Below are positions 54,750 to 63,164 of a DNA stretch of 64,000 nt, piece after piece. Each line of letters starts with the position of its first letter. Within the stretch, counting starts at the first letter, position 1. The position numbers and the translations under genes were made by a program. The notes beneath the pieces were generated by a model. The model saw only the letters and a program-made list of their open reading frames with translations, was not told where the DNA came from and ran no database searches. Origin of the DNA: Olsenella sp. KGMB02461 (lineage in GTDB: Bacteria > Actinomycetota > Coriobacteriia > Coriobacteriales > Atopobiaceae); assembly GCF_012584445.1 (NCBI RefSeq), contig NZ_JABAHI010000008.1, forward strand, positions 1,426,001-1,490,000, written 5' to 3'.

Positions 54750-55679
54750 CTAGATGGAGCGAAAGCCTCGACCGATGATCTCAGAGCTGCTCACCATGGT
54801 CATGAAGCTTTGGGGCTCCTGCTCGGCGAGGAAGGCGCGGAAGCGGACGGCCTCGGGTCGAGAGAGCACCACGGTGATTTGGGTCATGGGCTTGCCGGAG
54901 AACGCGCCTTGGACTTGGGTGAGGGTAGCGGTGCGATAGAGCTCGTTGACCAAAAAGTCGATGGCGGCGGCAGGGTCGGGGCAGAGCACGGTGCAGACCT
55001 TGGATTGGTTGAAGCCCTCGATGGCGTTGTCCACGATGAGGGTTTTGGCGAGAAGGCCCAGGATGCAGAGGAGGCCCGTCTCGGCGCCGTAAAGAAAGAC
55101 GGCGACAGCGACGATGGCGCCGTCGGTGGCAAGGAGCGCTTGGCCCACGCGCAAGTGGGTGCGACGTTTGAGGATGAGGGCAAGGATGTCGGTGCCGCCG
55201 GTGGATGCTCCCACATTGAAGACCAGCGCGCTGCCCATAGCCGGCAACATCACGGCGAAGCAGAGCTCGAGCAGGGGGTTGGAGGTGAGCGGGGTGACTC
55301 GGGGCCAGATGATTTCGATGAGCGAGACGTAGAAGGAGAGGGCGAAGGAGGCGAAGACGGTCCAGCCCATGGTGCGAAGATCCAGCAGGATGAGGCCGGC
55401 GACCACCAGGATCAGGTTGAGCATCCACATGAAGTCGCCCACGTCGAACTGGGGCAGCAGCGTGGAGAGGATGATGGAGAGGCCCGAGGTGCCGCCCAAG
55501 GCGAAATGGTTGGGCGCCTTGAAGATGACGATGCCTATGGCGGTGAGCAACAGTCCCACGTTCACAAAGAAGAAGGTGCGCCTAAAGCTGGGGAGCTCTC
55601 GGCGGCGGCGCATGCGCTCGCCGTTGGCTTTGTCTTCGGGGGTAGCGTGAATTCCTGGAGGCACCAGGGGCATGTCCAT
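54750..55679 (-). CDS. YitT-family membrane protein (DUF161 plus DUF2179)
   Basis: A 309-residue protein: a cytoplasmic start of ~35 residues, five to six membrane helices (FFVNVGLLLTAIGIVIFKAPNHFALGGTSG, GSALVFNVGASTGGTDILALILKR), then a C-terminal DUF2179 domain (about residues 220-300). The YitT group is widespread in Gram-positives; its transport role is not settled. It is transcribed alone and ends at the hairpin 54670-54704. Confidence 0.85.
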   Translation of the reverse strand: MDMPLVPPGIHATPEDKANGERMRRRRELPSFRRTFFFVNVGLLLTAIGIVIFKAPNHFALGGTSGLSIILSTLLPQFDVGDFMWMLNLILVVAGLILLDLRTMGWTVFASFALSFYVSLIEIIWPRVTPLTSNPLLELCFAVMLPAMGSALVFNVGASTGGTDILALILKRRTHLRVGQALLATDGAIVAVAVFLYGAETGLLCILGLLAKTLIVDNAIEGFNQSKVCTVLCPDPAAAIDFLVNELYRTATLTQVQGAFSGKPMTQITVVLSRPEAVRFRAFLAEQEPQSFMTMVSSSEIIGRGFRSI

Positions 55680-55797
55680 AGCGGCCAGAGCTCTTTTCGA
55701 CGGATAGGAAGGATCGAGGGATAGAACGGGCGCCTGGCAAAAGCGCGCGGGGCCCAGGCGGTGCGATGCGCGCTTTTGCCAGGCGAGGCAGTGCGGA

Positions 55798-57369
55798 TTA
55801 GCGGTCGCTCATATTGAAGCGGTCGCGCATGTTCACGCTAGTGGTAAAGAGCACCGCTGCCAAGACGTCATCGGTGGCTTTTTGGATAAGGTCGCAAGTT
55901 TTTTGGTTAGCGGCTTCTAGCGCTTGGGCGAGCCGGGCGCCGTCTAGCTGGGCGCAAGCGGCGTCGGTGGCTTCTACCTGGGCATGGCCTTGGCCTAGGG
56001 TGGCGTCTTGGTAGGCAGTAACGGTATTCCAGTTGCTGCCAAACTGGGCGTCGGCCAGGGCGGCGAGGATGCGGTTCTCCCAGTAGAAGGTCTCGGTGGT
56101 GGTGCGAGAGGCCACGTCCAGGTAGGCCGGGATGGAGTGGACGTTGGTGTAGAGCGGGATGAAGGTGGAGTAGGTCATGTCGCCCATGGCGGTCCATTGG
56201 ATCGCCTTCAAGCCCTCGGGCGCATAGGGGCGGATCTGGATCAAGGCGCACTCGTTGTTGCGGTTGATGCCTATGGTGCGATAGTACTTGCGGGTGAGCT
56301 CGTTGCCGCGGGTGCCGTAAGGGTCGTAGGGCGTGTCCTGATAGTGGCTGGAGAGCACCTGCTTGACGTCTTCCACGGTGACCTTGTGCTCGGGCACGCG
56401 GCACCAGGGCAGATCGTCGCTCTCTGGCTGGTACTGGGCGTCGGGACCGTCGTAGGTGTCCGAGGGGTTCAGGCAGCGCTGCATATACCAGGCGCGGGGA
56501 GTGTTGTAGATGTGGTCGGTGTAATCGTGGCTGCCAAAGAGGATGCGGGGGTTCACGATGCGGGGCAGCCCGCGGAGGCGGTCCTTGTCGGCACTCATGG
56601 CGTTCACTGCAGAGGCCAACGCGCTTTTGGCGAGGGACTGAGGCATGGCCAGGTTGAGCTTGTGGTCGATGATGAAGTCGATGATGTCGGCGCTGGCAAG
56701 ATACTCGCTGCCGTCGCCGGTGGCGTCCAAAAGGTCGAGGCGATCGATGCCCAGCTGGTTGGGCTGGGTGACGTAGGCGTTGTCGGGCACGCGGCGGGCG
56801 ATCCAATGGTGGCCGCCGATGGTCTCTAGGTACCAGACCTCGTTTTCATCGGAGAAGGCGATGCCGTTGGACTCATAGGTGCCATAGCGCTCCAGCAGCC
56901 GTCCCAGGCGAAGGACGCCTTCGCGGGCGCAGGTGATGTAGGGGAGCACCAAGGTGACCAGGTCTTCCTCGCCAATGCCGCCCGGCTTCTCGGGGAGGTG
57001 GCCTGGCTGGCCTTGGACGCCTTGGGCGGGCTGGTAGGCCACCAGGGGGTCTGCGCCTAAGACGCGGGGATTGGTGGTGATGGTCTCAGTGGCGCTCATG
57101 CCCACATTGGAGTCGTTGACGCCGGCTTCTGCCCAAATGCCCTCTTTGGGATCCACGTTGGGCATGGCGGTATAGCGCTGAGGGGTCTCTGTCAGCTCGA
57201 TATCCAGATGAGAGATGGCGCAGTGGTAGTGGCGGGGCTGATCGGCAGGCTCGACCACCACCATTTTCTTGGGGCAAAAGGCACCGTCGCCGTCGTCCTC
57301 GTCGCGGGCGATCATGGTGGAGCCGTCGTAGGTGGCGCCCTTGCCTACCAACAATGTTGTGCAAGCCAT
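55798..57369 (-). CDS. pepD: C69-family dipeptidase (intracellular)
   Basis: About 523 residues. The start MACTTLLVGKGATYDGS places the nucleophile Cys at position 3; C69 enzymes are Ntn hydrolases whose N-terminal Cys is exposed by processing. The motif TMIARDEDD and the central GTYESNGIAFSDENEVWYLET pattern fit dipeptidase A. No signal peptide. The ATG at 57369 follows AGAGAGGA; the longer frame to 57399 is rejected. It faces away from a secreted paralogue at 57894. Confidence 0.9.
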   Translation of the reverse strand: MACTTLLVGKGATYDGSTMIARDEDDGDGAFCPKKMVVVEPADQPRHYHCAISHLDIELTETPQRYTAMPNVDPKEGIWAEAGVNDSNVGMSATETITTNPRVLGADPLVAYQPAQGVQGQPGHLPEKPGGIGEEDLVTLVLPYITCAREGVLRLGRLLERYGTYESNGIAFSDENEVWYLETIGGHHWIARRVPDNAYVTQPNQLGIDRLDLLDATGDGSEYLASADIIDFIIDHKLNLAMPQSLAKSALASAVNAMSADKDRLRGLPRIVNPRILFGSHDYTDHIYNTPRAWYMQRCLNPSDTYDGPDAQYQPESDDLPWCRVPEHKVTVEDVKQVLSSHYQDTPYDPYGTRGNELTRKYYRTIGINRNNECALIQIRPYAPEGLKAIQWTAMGDMTYSTFIPLYTNVHSIPAYLDVASRTTTETFYWENRILAALADAQFGSNWNTVTAYQDATLGQGHAQVEATDAACAQLDGARLAQALEAANQKTCDLIQKATDDVLAAVLFTTSVNMRDRFNMSDR

Positions 57370-57893
57370 AGCATTCCTCTCTGGTCGGTGAGCAGCCATT
57401 TTATTTTAAGACTCTGTCCCATAACTCTGGAACAAGGGGTAAAAAGCGGGAAAAACGGCCTGGAAAAATTGCCATAAATATAGATAAATACGCATTGATA
57501 TGCATATTTTAGTATTTAGCGCATAGTGCATAAATAAAAGACCGTGCAATTAAGAAACTGCGCTCTAATGTGTTAAAGAGCACGTTAACCCTGTGTAGTG
57601 TCTTGTTAGGCACCCTATAGAAACGAATGAAAATCAACCGTTACCGCATAAAAACCCACCGCTCGTCGGTGAATAAGCACCCTTGGAAGTTTCAGTGACA
57701 TATCGACAAAGAAGGGAGTATCCTAATAGTTGCTGAAAGGGAGCTAAAGCTTCGCGGGCCCATAGAGAGTAACCGGTCGCGAAGGGGGAGCGGCTCCGTG
57801 GAGCTGTTGGGGTTTGAGGCTTTTGAGCCTTTCCCAACACGTCTGTTGGCAGAGAGAGGGACTCAATCCGGAGTCCCCGAGAAAGGGATGCCT
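57370..57893. other. Divergent promoter region and structured leader of the secreted C69 gene
   Basis: 524 bp, AT-rich for the first 200 bp. From about 57750 the leader folds: CTTCGCG (near 57749) with CGCGAAG (near 57777), GGAGC/GCTCC, and GTTGGG with CCCAAC before the start. It may be a riboswitch or attenuator; it does not match a class I can name. Confidence 0.4.
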
Positions 57894-60866
57894 ATGAAGA
57901 CTCGATGGTTCAACAAGGCGATGACCGGCTTGGCACTGGGTGCCGCAGCCATCATGGCCCTCCCGGTAAACGCGCTGGCGTGCACTCAGGTGTGGATGCC
58001 CGACACGTATACCAAGGAGGCCAATACCTGGTATGCCGGCCGTGCCGAGGACACCGCCGCCCGCCAAGCAAAGATCTTTGGCGTGGAGCCCGCCCATGAG
58101 GCTGGCTTCGTCTATCAGTCAAACGAGAACGGCGACTTTGCCGAGGGCGACAACTTCCAGTGGACCTCTGACACGCCCACCTATCGCTATACCTATGTGC
58201 GCGACCACGGCGACAATGGCTGGGAAGGCGCTAAGAACGCCTATTCCGCCGCCGGCATCAACGAATGGGGCGTGTCTTGCTCGGCCACGCTGTCCACCTA
58301 TCCCAGCTCCGAGATCAGGGCACTTGACCCCGCGGTAGACAGCGGCGTGGGCGAGTTCAACTACGTGGCCTTGGCACTGGGCCAGAACAAGACCGCCAAA
58401 GACGCCGTGGCGTTCCTAGGCTCCTTGGTCGATAAGTACGGCTCTTGCTCCTCTGACCAGCTCATCATTAGCGACGCTCACGAGTCCTGGATGTTCTCCG
58501 TGGTTTCCGGCCACCAGTGGCTGGGCTTCCAGCTGCCTGAGGACAAGGCCTCTGTGAACCCCAACATGGGTTCGCTCACCTATCCTGAGGACTTGGACCT
58601 CTCTGACGCCGCCAAATGCCTCCACTCCAAGGACCTGGTGGAGATGCCCAAAAAGGCTGGTGTGCTCAAGTACTTCGAGGGCGCTGATGGCAAGCCCGAC
58701 GAGACCAAGCCTGACATCGCCAGCACCTATGCCCGTGCCGACGAGGGCGCGGGCCAGTTCTCCCGCTTTGTCATTGGCCGCGCCTACTTCGACGGTCTTG
58801 ACGGCGTGGATTACTACGTGAGCGGCGGCCGCATTCTTGATGTGACCGATGGCCGCACCTTGTTCTTCACCCCTGGCAAGGGCGACTGGACCACTACGGA
58901 CATGATCCGCTCGCTGGCCGCTCGCGCCGACACTGTCACCGGCCTCAAGAAAGGCGTCGCCAATACTGTTACCGGCGTTGGCCGCCAGGACTCCCTCGAG
59001 AGCCACATGTTCGAGATCAATCGTGTGGCGAGCGCTGACGCCTCCAAGGACGATACCGCAGAGGCCACCGTTGAGTGGCTTGCCCTCAATCGTGATGACT
59101 TCTCCCTGGCAGTACCTTCCTTTGGCGGCTTGATGACCGAGGTCAATCCTCGCTATGGCACCCAGGATCTCGACCTTGCCCACCAGGGTGGCAGCGGCTA
59201 TCGCGACAACCTTGACGAGGCTCTTAAGGCCGGTCCCTGGGACTACTACATGCCCTACGTGATGATGGACGTGAACACCATCTGCAACGCTGACCGCGCT
59301 GAAGTAGGCGAGACGGTCCACGCCTATATCCGTGCCCTCCAGGACAACTTCGTGACCCAGAACGAGGCCGTCAAGACTCACATCAGGGCTCTCTCTGGCG
59401 ATGCGCAGATTGCTGCCGCCAATCTTGCCAGCAGCGTGGCCACCGAGCAGGCTCATGCCAAGTACATGACCCTTCTCACTGAGCTTCGCACCTGGCACAA
59501 CGGCGACCATAAGACCCCCTTTGTTCCCAGCGACTATGACGCTGAGAGCGATTCTGTTAAGACACCTATGACCTACGCTGACGAGGTCACCGATCCTTAT
59601 GTCCTCAAGGATGACGTGGTCTCCGATGGCTCGGGCGCCAAGCCTGCCGACCAGTGGGTCATCATGGATGGCAAGCAGGTCCACGTGGACGCCGACGGCA
59701 AGATCCAGACCGGCCTTCAAAAGATCGACGGCATCGACTTTGTCATGGGCGAAGACGGCACTGTACAGACCGGCTTTGTCAAGGTGGGCGACAAGACCTA
59801 CTATGCCGCTCCCGAGGCCAAGACCGGTTGGCAGACCATCGACGGCAAGGATTACTACTTTGGCACCGATGGCGTAATGGTCACCGGCAAGCAGACCATC
59901 GACGGCAAGAACTATCTCTTCGATGCCAACGGCGTCTCTCAAACTGGGTGGCAAAAGGATGGCGACAAGACCTCCTATTACAGCCCTGACATGGCCACTG
60001 GTTGGAAAGAGATCGACGGCAAGACCTACTACTTTGGCGACGACGGCGCCATGAAGACCGGCATCACCAAGGTGGGCGACAAGACCTACAACCTGGGCGA
60101 CGACGGCGCCATGAAGACCGGTGTCTACACCGTAGACGGCAAGCTCATGGCCTTTGGCGAGGACGGCGCTCAGGCGACCGGTTGGGTCACCGTGGACGAG
60201 ACCCCGTACTACCTGCCTGAGGATGGCTCCAAGGTCGATCCCGGCTGGCAGAAGATGGACGGCACCTGGTATCTCTTCGGCGAGAATAACGCTGCCAAGA
60301 CCGATTGGCAGGCAGTGGGCGGCAAGTGGTACCTCATGGACGAGGACGGCTCCATGCTCTCCGGCTGGCAGAAGGACGGCGACACCTGGTACCTGCTGGG
60401 CGGCCCCGAGGACGGCGCCATGAAGACCGGCTGGCAGAAGGTCGGCGGCACCTGGTACCTGCTCGACGGCTCTGGCGCCATGAAGACCGGCTGGCAGGCA
60501 GCCAATGGCAAGTGGTACTTGCTGGGCGGCGCTGACGACGGCGCCATGAAGTCCGGTTGGCAGAAGGTCGGTGGCACCTGGTACTTGCTGGGCGGCGCTG
60601 ACGACGGCGCCATGAAGTCCGGTTGGCAGCTGGTGAACGGCAAGTGGTACTACCTTGGCGGCTCCAACGACGGCGCCATGAAGACCGGCTGGCAGGCAGT
60701 CAACGGTTCCTGGTACCTGCTGGGCGGCGCTGACGATGGCGCTATGAAGACCGGTTGGCAGATCGACAACGGCAAGCTCTACCTGCTGCGCTCCGACGGT
60801 TCCATGGTAAGCAACACCCGCATAGGCGGCTTCACCATCGGTGCAGACGGCGCTGTGAGGTTCTAA
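57894..60866 (+). CDS. Secreted C69-family peptidase with cell-wall-binding repeats
   Basis: About 990 residues. A Sec signal peptide (MKTRWFNKAM then a hydrophobic core to NALA) ends immediately before Cys30 (ACTQVWMPDT), so signal peptidase would expose the catalytic Cys. The C69 domain covers about 30-560 (GRAEDTAAR, GINEWGVSCSATLS). From about 587 to the end come some 18 cell-wall/choline-binding-type repeats, each with GWQ...GKWYYL-like cores and DDGAMKTGWQ. It most likely attaches to the wall and degrades peptides. The ATG at 57894 follows AAAGGG; the longer frame from 57798 is in the leader. Confidence 0.9.
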   Translation: MKTRWFNKAMTGLALGAAAIMALPVNALACTQVWMPDTYTKEANTWYAGRAEDTAARQAKIFGVEPAHEAGFVYQSNENGDFAEGDNFQWTSDTPTYRYTYVRDHGDNGWEGAKNAYSAAGINEWGVSCSATLSTYPSSEIRALDPAVDSGVGEFNYVALALGQNKTAKDAVAFLGSLVDKYGSCSSDQLIISDAHESWMFSVVSGHQWLGFQLPEDKASVNPNMGSLTYPEDLDLSDAAKCLHSKDLVEMPKKAGVLKYFEGADGKPDETKPDIASTYARADEGAGQFSRFVIGRAYFDGLDGVDYYVSGGRILDVTDGRTLFFTPGKGDWTTTDMIRSLAARADTVTGLKKGVANTVTGVGRQDSLESHMFEINRVASADASKDDTAEATVEWLALNRDDFSLAVPSFGGLMTEVNPRYGTQDLDLAHQGGSGYRDNLDEALKAGPWDYYMPYVMMDVNTICNADRAEVGETVHAYIRALQDNFVTQNEAVKTHIRALSGDAQIAAANLASSVATEQAHAKYMTLLTELRTWHNGDHKTPFVPSDYDAESDSVKTPMTYADEVTDPYVLKDDVVSDGSGAKPADQWVIMDGKQVHVDADGKIQTGLQKIDGIDFVMGEDGTVQTGFVKVGDKTYYAAPEAKTGWQTIDGKDYYFGTDGVMVTGKQTIDGKNYLFDANGVSQTGWQKDGDKTSYYSPDMATGWKEIDGKTYYFGDDGAMKTGITKVGDKTYNLGDDGAMKTGVYTVDGKLMAFGEDGAQATGWVTVDETPYYLPEDGSKVDPGWQKMDGTWYLFGENNAAKTDWQAVGGKWYLMDEDGSMLSGWQKDGDTWYLLGGPEDGAMKTGWQKVGGTWYLLDGSGAMKTGWQAANGKWYLLGGADDGAMKSGWQKVGGTWYLLGGADDGAMKSGWQLVNGKWYYLGGSNDGAMKTGWQAVNGSWYLLGGADDGAMKTGWQIDNGKLYLLRSDGSMVSNTRIGGFTIGADGAVRF

Positions 60867-60898
60867 GCTTTCCTCTCGCCTCGACCACGCCCTACCCC

Positions 60899-60937
60899 AA
60901 AGCCTCCCCATCGCTCTCTTGCGGCGGGGAGGCTTTT
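60899..60937 (+). terminator. Terminator after the secreted peptidase
   Basis: AAGCCTCCCC/GGGGAGGCTT stem followed by TTCTC; a variant motif core (TTTTCTCGGTA) overlaps the 3' side. Confidence 0.75.
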
Positions 60938-61137
60938 CTCGGTAAGAAAGAAAACGTTGATGCAAAGGGCGCAGGCTTTCGCCACAGGTGCCCGAGCTGT
61001 CGGGTAGTATGGAACACGGGTGTGCTGCCGAGAAGATCGGCCCTCATAGCCGGGGCGGTTCGTTTGGCTGCATCATTCTTTTAGGTGTGAGAGGCGTCTC
61101 TTTGGGCCGCGGCGGCGCGGCTGCAGGAAGGATGTTC

Positions 61138-61749
61138 ATGGCCAACCGAGCTCCACTGTCTGCGGGCCGTATGACCCGCATCGCGATGATCGCTGCGCTC
61201 TATGGAGCGGCCACGTTGGTGACCATGCTCTTTTTGGGCGGATTGGCCTGGGGCCCGGTGCAATTTCGCATCTCCGAGGCGCTCTGCGTGCTTGCCTTGT
61301 TCACGCCGGACGCCATCGGCGGCTTGGCCTTGGGATGCGCGGTGGCCAACACCTGCAACATAGTGCTGGGGGGCACCGGCACGCTGGGGCTTCTGGACGT
61401 GGCCTTTGGCACTTTAGCTACAGCGCTGGGAGCTTGGTTTACCTGGCACTTCAGGGCAAAGCCGGCGCTGGCCGTAGCAGGCCCGGTGATCTTCAACGCC
61501 CTCATCGTGCCGGCCTATTTGCCGCTCATGCTAATGGGCTTGGGGTTTTACACCATTCCCTTCACCTCCATCTCGCTGGACGGGGCCTGGGGCGCCATGT
61601 ACCTCTTTGGCGTGGCCGCCACGGCTCTGGGCGAAGGGGTCACCATGTACTGTCTGGGCTTGCCGCTGGCGCGTGCCCTCAAACGCACGCCCTTGCCCGG
61701 CCTTCTCGCGTCTGACGGCGCCGTTCCGGCTCAAGGGGGCCGTTCATGA
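61138..61749 (+). CDS. queT: QueT-family (queuosine precursor) transporter
   Basis: About 203 residues with five to six helices. The hallmark block GPVQFRISEALCVLALFTPDAIGGLALGC and the DVAFGTLATALGA segment match QueT, the substrate component of an ECF-type transporter for preQ0/preQ1. The ATG at 61138 follows AGGAAGG; an upstream in-frame Met at 61132 is too close. The leader (60960-61130) is GC-rich and structured, but I could not match a preQ1 riboswitch class. Its stop overlaps the next start (ATGA). Confidence 0.85.
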   Translation: MANRAPLSAGRMTRIAMIAALYGAATLVTMLFLGGLAWGPVQFRISEALCVLALFTPDAIGGLALGCAVANTCNIVLGGTGTLGLLDVAFGTLATALGAWFTWHFRAKPALAVAGPVIFNALIVPAYLPLMLMGLGFYTIPFTSISLDGAWGAMYLFGVAATALGEGVTMYCLGLPLARALKRTPLPGLLASDGAVPAQGGRS

Positions 61750-63164
61750 ATCCTGTCATCGTCATCCCGTCCTATTGGGCCTCCACCGAGGAGCGTGTGG
61801 GCGGCTACGACCACGCTACTCCGGTAGGTACTCCCAATCCGGAGCTGGCCCGTTGCCTGGAGTCCTTGGAGCAGGTGCGCGGCGTGGTGCGCACCATCAT
61901 CTTGCTGGTGGCCTCCCCTGAGTCCGAGCGGCGAGCCCGCGCCCAGGTGGACGCCATCTGCGCCGAGCACCCCAACCTCTCGCCCCTGGTCGTCGGCGAG
62001 GCCGAGGGCCGCGTGCTCCAAAACTGCGTGGTGGAGATCGCCCCGCGGCTCACCGGCGAGTGCGTGAGCCTGCGCGGCTACGGCGCCATTCGCAACATGG
62101 GACTGGTGGCCGCGGCAGTCTTTGGCCACGACGTGGTGGTTTTCTTGGACGACGACGAGGTGGTGCTCTCGCCCTCCTTCTTGGCAGAGGCTGTCTATGG
62201 CTTAGGCCAGCGCACCCGTCAAAACCTGCCGGTGCTGGTGAAGAGCGGCTACTTCATCGACGAGGACGAGTCCTGCCTGGCCAGCGAGGATCTTGCCTGG
62301 TATGACAGCGACTGGGACAAGAACCTGCAGTTCAACCGCTGGATGCGCGAAGCCCAGGCAGGCCCGCGCATCTCCAGGTCCAGCTTCATGTGCGGCGGCT
62401 GCATGGCCATCTGCGCCGAGGCCTACTCCCGCGTGGCCTTCGACCCCTTCATCACCCGCGGCGAGGACATGGACTACCTGTTCAACCTGCGCCTCTATGG
62501 CTTGGACGTGTGGTTCGACAACCAATGGCGCGTCATGCACCTGCCGCCCTCCACGCCGCGGCCGGCCAACCGCTTCCGCCAAAACGTCTTTCGATGGGTC
62601 TACGAGCGGGCCAAGCTCGCCCGAGCTGCCACCAAGATCGACCTCAACCAGGTGACGCCGGAATCCCTGATGCCCTACCCGGGCCCCTGGATCTCCGACG
62701 ACCTGGACCGCCGCATCGCCTCCACCGCGCTGCGCCGGGCCCTGGGCACCCCCGACCACGCCGAGTATCTGGCCATCTGGCGCTCCGGGCTCAAAGAGGC
62801 GGCCGCCAATGCCGAGAACCACGTGCTCTCCTACCTGAGCTTCATGAGTTGGTGGCCCTCTATCATCAGCCGGCTGTGGTCCGAGCGCCAGGTGGCCGCC
62901 TGGCTCTTCGACCATGGGACCCCTCCGGGAATCCCTGCTCAGAACCCCTACCTGGCGCCGGCTTCCACCGCTGATTCCACCATGGCGGCTGCTCAAGCGC
63001 AGTCGGGAGTCACTGGCTCCATGGACGAAGCCTGGGAAGACGCTCAGGAGGCGGTGGAGGTTGCCCAGGAGCAGGAGGAGTCCTTCTCGGCAGCTAAGGA
63101 TGCCCTAGAGGCGTCCGAGCAGGATGCCGTCGGCGAGCCGGACGGTGCCCATGGCGCGCGATAG
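61746..63164 (+). CDS. Glycosyltransferase family 2-like protein
   Basis: A 472-residue protein. The first ~250 residues look like a GT-A fold: VIVIPSYWAS start, LDDDEVVLSPSF (DxD-type metal site), and GGCMAICAEAYSRVAFDPFITRGEDMDYLFNLR (ED acceptor end). The C-terminal ~130 residues are helical then Ala/Glu-rich without clear motifs. It overlaps queT by 4 bp (ATGA) and the LytS gene start by 14 bp. The sugar and acceptor are not determined; surface-polymer work is likely. Confidence 0.8.
   Translation: MNPVIVIPSYWASTEERVGGYDHATPVGTPNPELARCLESLEQVRGVVRTIILLVASPESERRARAQVDAICAEHPNLSPLVVGEAEGRVLQNCVVEIAPRLTGECVSLRGYGAIRNMGLVAAAVFGHDVVVFLDDDEVVLSPSFLAEAVYGLGQRTRQNLPVLVKSGYFIDEDESCLASEDLAWYDSDWDKNLQFNRWMREAQAGPRISRSSFMCGGCMAICAEAYSRVAFDPFITRGEDMDYLFNLRLYGLDVWFDNQWRVMHLPPSTPRPANRFRQNVFRWVYERAKLARAATKIDLNQVTPESLMPYPGPWISDDLDRRIASTALRRALGTPDHAEYLAIWRSGLKEAAANAENHVLSYLSFMSWWPSIISRLWSERQVAAWLFDHGTPPGIPAQNPYLAPASTADSTMAAAQAQSGVTGSMDEAWEDAQEAVEVAQEQEESFSAAKDALEASEQDAVGEPDGAHGAR

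Noticed and set aside
59654-60535. DNA tandem repeat as a separate element
   Set aside because: The periodicity comes from the wall-binding repeats of the C69 protein.
58416-60965. Minus-strand open frame of 849 codons
   Set aside because: Antisense of the secreted C69 gene; repeats produce a periodic shadow.
60960-61137. preQ1 riboswitch before queT
   Set aside because: Context suggests one, but I could not match the conserved core of any preQ1 class by eye.
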